From Bacteroidota bacterium (GTDB lineage Bacteria; Bacteroidota; Bacteroidia; UKL13-3), in the NCBI GenBank assembly GCA_947460565.1, contig CANHJJ010000050.1, positions 1-9,983 on the forward strand: a DNA stretch of 9,983 nucleotides, written 5' to 3'. A model generated the notes under the pieces. It was given only the letters and a program-made list of their open reading frames with translations. It did not search any database and was not told the origin of the DNA. Of the stretch, positions 6,745-9,983 are shown piece by piece (position 1 is the first letter of the stretch; each line of letters begins with the position of its first letter). A program made the translations under genes and the position numbers.

Positions 6745-7075
6745 ATTCTCGGAAATTAAATATATTCATTTTATGAATTACCATTAAAAAAAAGAAACTA
6801 AAGCTATTTTAGAAAAAATGTCTAAAGAGGCTAAGTGTAACTTCTTCATCATGCCTTAAAAACAAATAAAAAAAATATTGGCTGAAGTTGAATGTTGGAT
6901 GTTCCAATCGTCCTTTTTAGCTTTTTTCTTTTTCTCTCTTGTAAACAAGTTAGTTGTGTATTTCTCATTCAGCTCAAATAAAACACCACACGCTTGGTTA
7001 CTTTGGTGAGTTCTTATGCAAATTAGACCAAATCAAGGACTTTGTTTATCTCATTTTTTTATTTAAGAAATCTTA
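6745..7075. other. Gene-free stretch between hsdR and the terminator
   Basis: A 331-bp AT-rich gap with no convincing gene. It contains only very short frames, such as 39 basic codons on the minus strand (6968-6849) and MSKEAKCNFFIMP on the + strand (6818-6859), neither with a recognisable product. A short inverted repeat CTTGT-AA-ACAAG lies at 6938-6949. It could be a long hsdR 3' untranslated region, an unrecognised small RNA, or remains of a lost gene. Confidence 0.5.
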
Positions 7076-9983
7076 TCATTTCAAATTCATTCCGTTTATA
7101 AAGGTATCAACAAAATCTAAGATACGTCTTAGAATTCTATCCCCTAGTTTTTTGCGTTGTAAGAGGCTTGGCTTTTCGCCTTCAATCAGCTCTAGCACTT
7201 CATCCCTCATCGGCTCTCTTTCGGCAAATAAATAGTCTTCAATAAGTTTTTCGGTTCTCTCAGGCGATAGGTTTTCCTCTTTTACCATCTTGACAAATGC
7301 CTTTTGTTGTTCATTATTCCAGTAACTATCAAATTGCTCTTCTATGTTATCAGAATCTGCTATTACAGGTAGGTTTTCGAGTATAAATCTTTCAATCAGC
7401 TCTCTCTTACTTCTTAGGGTTGCTTCTGTACTCAATAACTTAAATATCTCTTGCTCTGCCTTGGTTGTATCTTTCTGAGCTTTTGATTTCAATTTAATTA
7501 ATAGCTGAATGATGTATGCCACATTTATATCATCCCTATGTATCAACTCCAGTTCAAAATCCACATCATCCAGTATCGAAACTTTCTCTTTGGCGTGTTC
7601 GCCTTTTACCTTGTCGTATAGGTCTAAGTATTTGCTTTTGTAATCTTCAAAAAGCTGTTCACTCATTTTCAGGTCTTCCCATCTAAAATCAGAAAAGGCT
7701 GTGAGAATGTTTTTTATGCGCATCAAATCCCTAAAAGCTTGAATAAACTTTAGTTCATCATCTTCTGATTCAAGGTCGTTTACACTTTCAATGCTGGGTG
7801 TAATTTCAAGTAAATTATCAAATGCCTCGTCAAATTTGGCGGTGTAGTCTTGATAAGGTTTCATGATGATAACCTCAATAGCTTCCTTGTTGCTAAAAAG
7901 CGTTATAGCTTCGTCTGTACGGTTTTTTAGATTTCTAAATGTAACAATATTGCCCTGAGATTTTTGTTCATTTAGTATGCGATTGGTGCGACTGTATGCT
8001 TGAATCAAACCATGATATTTAAGGTTTTTGTCAACATACATGGTGTTTAGGGTTGGGCTGTCAAAGCCTGTCAAAAACATATTAACCACTAGCAAAATAT
8101 CAACTTTACGTTCTTTTACCTTTTTAGATATATCGTTGTAATAGTTGTAAAAGCTCTCGCTTTCTTTGGTGCTAAATTTGGTGTCAAACAGTTTGTTATA
8201 ATCTTCAATGTATTCATCCAACTTTTCACGGTTATGAACGCTGGTTTGATACTGTTCTCCTTTATCTGCTACAATGTTCAAATCAACATTATCAAAATCT
8301 TTTTCAAAGTTGATAAAGCCGTTGGCATCTGCATCATTTTCATTTGCTCCATAGCTAAATATGGTTGCAATGCTTAGGTTGTGTTTACCCTCTAATTTCT
8401 TCTTTTTAAACAGGTCAACATACTTTATAAGTGTGTCCACGTTGTTAATGCAAAACATACCTGTAAACTCTTTATTGTGTGTTTTGCGGCCATGATGTGC
8501 AATGATATAGTCTGTAATCTTTTCAAGTCGGGTTTCATCCTCCATCAACTCCTTGATGTCGATATCTTCTACCTCAATATCAATGTTTGATTCACGGCCA
8601 TCTTTGTGTTTGTATCTACCAACATACTCAACCGAAAACTTTAGCACGTTTTCATCCTTTATGGCATCAGTTATTACATATTTGTGCAAGCAATCTTCAA
8701 ACAGGTCTTTGGTGGTTCGTTTGCCATGCTCATTTTTTGCTGCATTGTCAGCGAATATGGGCGTACCAGTAAAACCAAACATTTGAATATTGTTAAAATA
8801 CTCTTTGATTCGCTTGTGAGTATCGCCAAATTGACTGCGGTGGCACTCATCAAAAATGAAGATGATGCGCTTATCTTTCAGCTCAGCCATTTTGCTTTCA
8901 TACTTCAATTTGCTTATGGCTGTGTTTAGCTTCTGTATGGTCGTAACAATAAGCTTGGAACTTTTGGCTTCGCCTTTTTTGTCAACGTATGTACCCAAAA
9001 ACTGTTTTACCAAATTGCTGGTATTGTCCGTTCCATCTATACAACCCTCCTGAAAGCTGTTAAACTCTTTGGTGGTTTGATAATCTAGGTCTTTTCTATC
9101 TACCACAAAAACTACTTTGTGAACTTCACTCAGCTTCATTAACACTTGACTAGCCTTGAAGCTAGTGAGTGTTTTGCCTGAGCCTGTCGTATGCCATATA
9201 TAACCGTTTTTGTTAGTGTTTTTTACCCTATCCACCAATGCCTCAACAGCATAATATTGATAAGGGCGCAACACCATAGGTATCTTGTAAGCCTCATTCA
9301 ACACAATGTATTTACAAATCATTTTGCTGATGTGGCAAGGCTCTAGGAAAGCATCTGTGAAACCGTTTAGGATATTGGATAAGCGTTTATTTTCAATGTC
9401 TGTCCAGTAGAAAGTTTGCTTGAAGCTTTGGTTTTTATTGTTGGCATAATACTTAGTATTAACGCCATTGCTGATGATGAATATTTGCACATACTGATAC
9501 AAAGCTGATTTTGCAGCAAACGAATGTCGTTGGTAGCGATTTATTTGATTAAAAGCTTCTTTTAGTTCTAAACCCCTACGCTTCAATTCTATTTGTACCA
9601 GCGGCAAACCATTAATCAATATGGTTACATCATAGCGGTTTTTGTATTTACCTTCTTGGCTTACTTGGTTTGTTATCTGATATTGATTTTGACACCAATG
9701 CTCGGTATTTAGTAATTCAATATGAGTGGTTTGTCCATTGTCTAAACGCACCAAAAGTTTACCCCTTAATGTCTTGGCTTTTTCAAATACACTACCTTTT
9801 GAGATTTCGTTTACCACTTGGTTAAACTCTTTGTCAGAAAGCTTAATACCATTATGTTTTTCAAGCTGCGATTTTAGATTATCAAGCAATCCTTTTTCAT
9901 CAGCAATGGAAACATAGGCGTACCCCAATTTTTGCAAATTGGTAATAAGTTGCTCTTCTAGTATTTGTTCGGATTGTTTAGCC
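7076..9983 (-). CDS. hsdR: Type I restriction enzyme R subunit (EcoR124-like), start codon just past window edge
   Basis: HsdR joins HsdM and HsdS; it uses ATP to pull DNA through the complex and cuts unmodified DNA far from the recognition site. A start is possible at TTG 9937, but the frame stays open to the edge and encodes AKQSEQILEEQLITNLQKLGY, a typical HsdR N-terminus. The last base of the window (G on the minus strand) fits an ATG ending there, giving about 969 residues. With that numbering, the nuclease has D119, E133-L-K135 and QxxxY (147-151). The motor has Walker A TTGSGKT (266-272), DECH (379-382), FTGTP (405-409), NMFLTGFDSP (635-644) and QAYSRTNR (662-669). The C-terminal 150 or so residues match the EcoR124-type helical domain. 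All motifs are intact. hsdM and hsdS should lie to the right, upstream in the same operon, with hsdR as last gene. Confidence 0.96.
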   Translation of the reverse strand, partial: AKQSEQILEEQLITNLQKLGYAYVSIADEKGLLDNLKSQLEKHNGIKLSDKEFNQVVNEISKGSVFEKAKTLRGKLLVRLDNGQTTHIELLNTEHWCQNQYQITNQVSQEGKYKNRYDVTILINGLPLVQIELKRRGLELKEAFNQINRYQRHSFAAKSALYQYVQIFIISNGVNTKYYANNKNQSFKQTFYWTDIENKRLSNILNGFTDAFLEPCHISKMICKYIVLNEAYKIPMVLRPYQYYAVEALVDRVKNTNKNGYIWHTTGSGKTLTSFKASQVLMKLSEVHKVVFVVDRKDLDYQTTKEFNSFQEGCIDGTDNTSNLVKQFLGTYVDKKGEAKSSKLIVTTIQKLNTAISKLKYESKMAELKDKRIIFIFDECHRSQFGDTHKRIKEYFNNIQMFGFTGTPIFADNAAKNEHGKRTTKDLFEDCLHKYVITDAIKDENVLKFSVEYVGRYKHKDGRESNIDIEVEDIDIKELMEDETRLEKITDYIIAHHGRKTHNKEFTGMFCINNVDTLIKYVDLFKKKKLEGKHNLSIATIFSYGANENDADANGFINFEKDFDNVDLNIVADKGEQYQTSVHNREKLDEYIEDYNKLFDTKFSTKESESFYNYYNDISKKVKERKVDILLVVNMFLTGFDSPTLNTMYVDKNLKYHGLIQAYSRTNRILNEQKSQGNIVTFRNLKNRTDEAITLFSNKEAIEVIIMKPYQDYTAKFDEAFDNLLEITPSIESVNDLESEDDELKFIQAFRDLMRIKNILTAFSDFRWEDLKMSEQLFEDYKSKYLDLYDKVKGEHAKEKVSILDDVDFELELIHRDDINVAYIIQLLIKLKSKAQKDTTKAEQEIFKLLSTEATLRSKRELIERFILENLPVIADSDNIEEQFDSYWNNEQQKAFVKMVKEENLSPERTEKLIEDYLFAEREPMRDEVLELIEGEKPSLLQRKKLGDRILRRILDFVDTFINGMNLK

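Larger units (their letters stand above)
2859..9983. mobile_element. Probable tRNA-Asp-associated integrative island (left end; right end outside window)
   Basis: An inference from layout. A tyrosine recombinase gene starts 178 bp past a tRNA 3' end, in the same direction, and the genes beyond it are typical accessory cargo: an HTH/M78 peptidase fusion, a P63C protein, an unknown membrane protein and a type I restriction subunit. To the left are conserved housekeeping genes. The left junction is placed provisionally in the T arm/3' half of the tRNA, the usual crossover region. No second copy of the tRNA 3' end was seen in this window, so the right junction must lie beyond 9983 or the element is decayed. 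No conjugation, replication or phage structural gene is present here. Confidence 0.5.

Noticed and set aside
6593..6784. 63-codon minus-strand frame overlapping the start of the membrane-protein gene
   Set aside because: It runs straight through the 6702-6744 terminator hairpin and overlaps a better gene in another frame; no domain character.
6784..6853. Possible frameshifted gene across an 8-T run on the minus strand (MMKKLHLASLDIFSK...)
   Set aside because: Joining the two frames would give a protein that still reads through the terminator hairpin; no family match, so no evidence of a broken gene.
6849..6968. 39-codon minus-strand frame (MRNTQLTCLQERKRKK...)
   Set aside because: Very short, low-complexity basic composition, no recognisable motif and no promoter; kept only as a note on the gene-free stretch.
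6954..7235. 93-codon + strand frame overlapping the hsdR 3' end
   Set aside because: Half of it is antisense to hsdR coding sequence and the rest is AT-rich gap; no motif.
2884..9983. Second copy of the tRNA-Asp 3' end (right attachment site)
   Set aside because: I looked for GGTTCGAGTCCC-like sequence to the right of the tRNA and found none; the only TCGAG nearby (about 5750) is not followed by matching sequence.

Overview
The window looks like chromosomal DNA of an AT-rich member of the Bacteroidota. Two sites carry the class-specific promoter form (TTG, 19 nt, TAnnTTTG), Shine-Dalgarno sequences are weak or absent, and the integrase belongs to the Bacteroidota-type family with an arm-binding domain. 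Genus and species cannot be told from this sequence.

Left part (1-2883), housekeeping: the 3' portion of an ABC-F ATPase gene (its 5' end is cut by the window edge) converges on a complete accA, the alpha subunit of the acetyl-CoA carboxylase carboxyltransferase. Divergent from accA is a tRNA-Asp(GUC) gene with a near-consensus promoter, followed by a strong intrinsic terminator.

Right part (about 2859-9983), likely an integrated island: a tyrosine recombinase gene starts 178 bp after the tRNA and is read in the same direction. This is the usual layout of elements that insert at a tRNA 3' end. The gap holds four copies of GGGAC(T/A). All further genes run leftward, towards the integrase. They are a P63C-domain protein and, 7 bp upstream of it, an HTH plus M78 (ImmA/IrrE-type) metallopeptidase fusion with its own promoter; a small unknown protein with one C-terminal membrane segment; and hsdR, the motor and nuclease subunit of a type I restriction system, whose first codon appears to lie just outside the right edge. 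hsdM and hsdS are not in the window and would be expected beyond 9983. The right attachment site is not in the window either.

How they fit together: the integrase probably moved or moves the island, HsdR is restriction cargo, and the HTH-peptidase/P63C pair is an uncharacterised two-gene unit of the kind seen as phage-type regulators, toxin-antitoxin-like modules or defence accessories. This pair is the most promising candidate for an undescribed system. The integrase is intact as a reading frame but departs from the canonical catalytic set at two positions.
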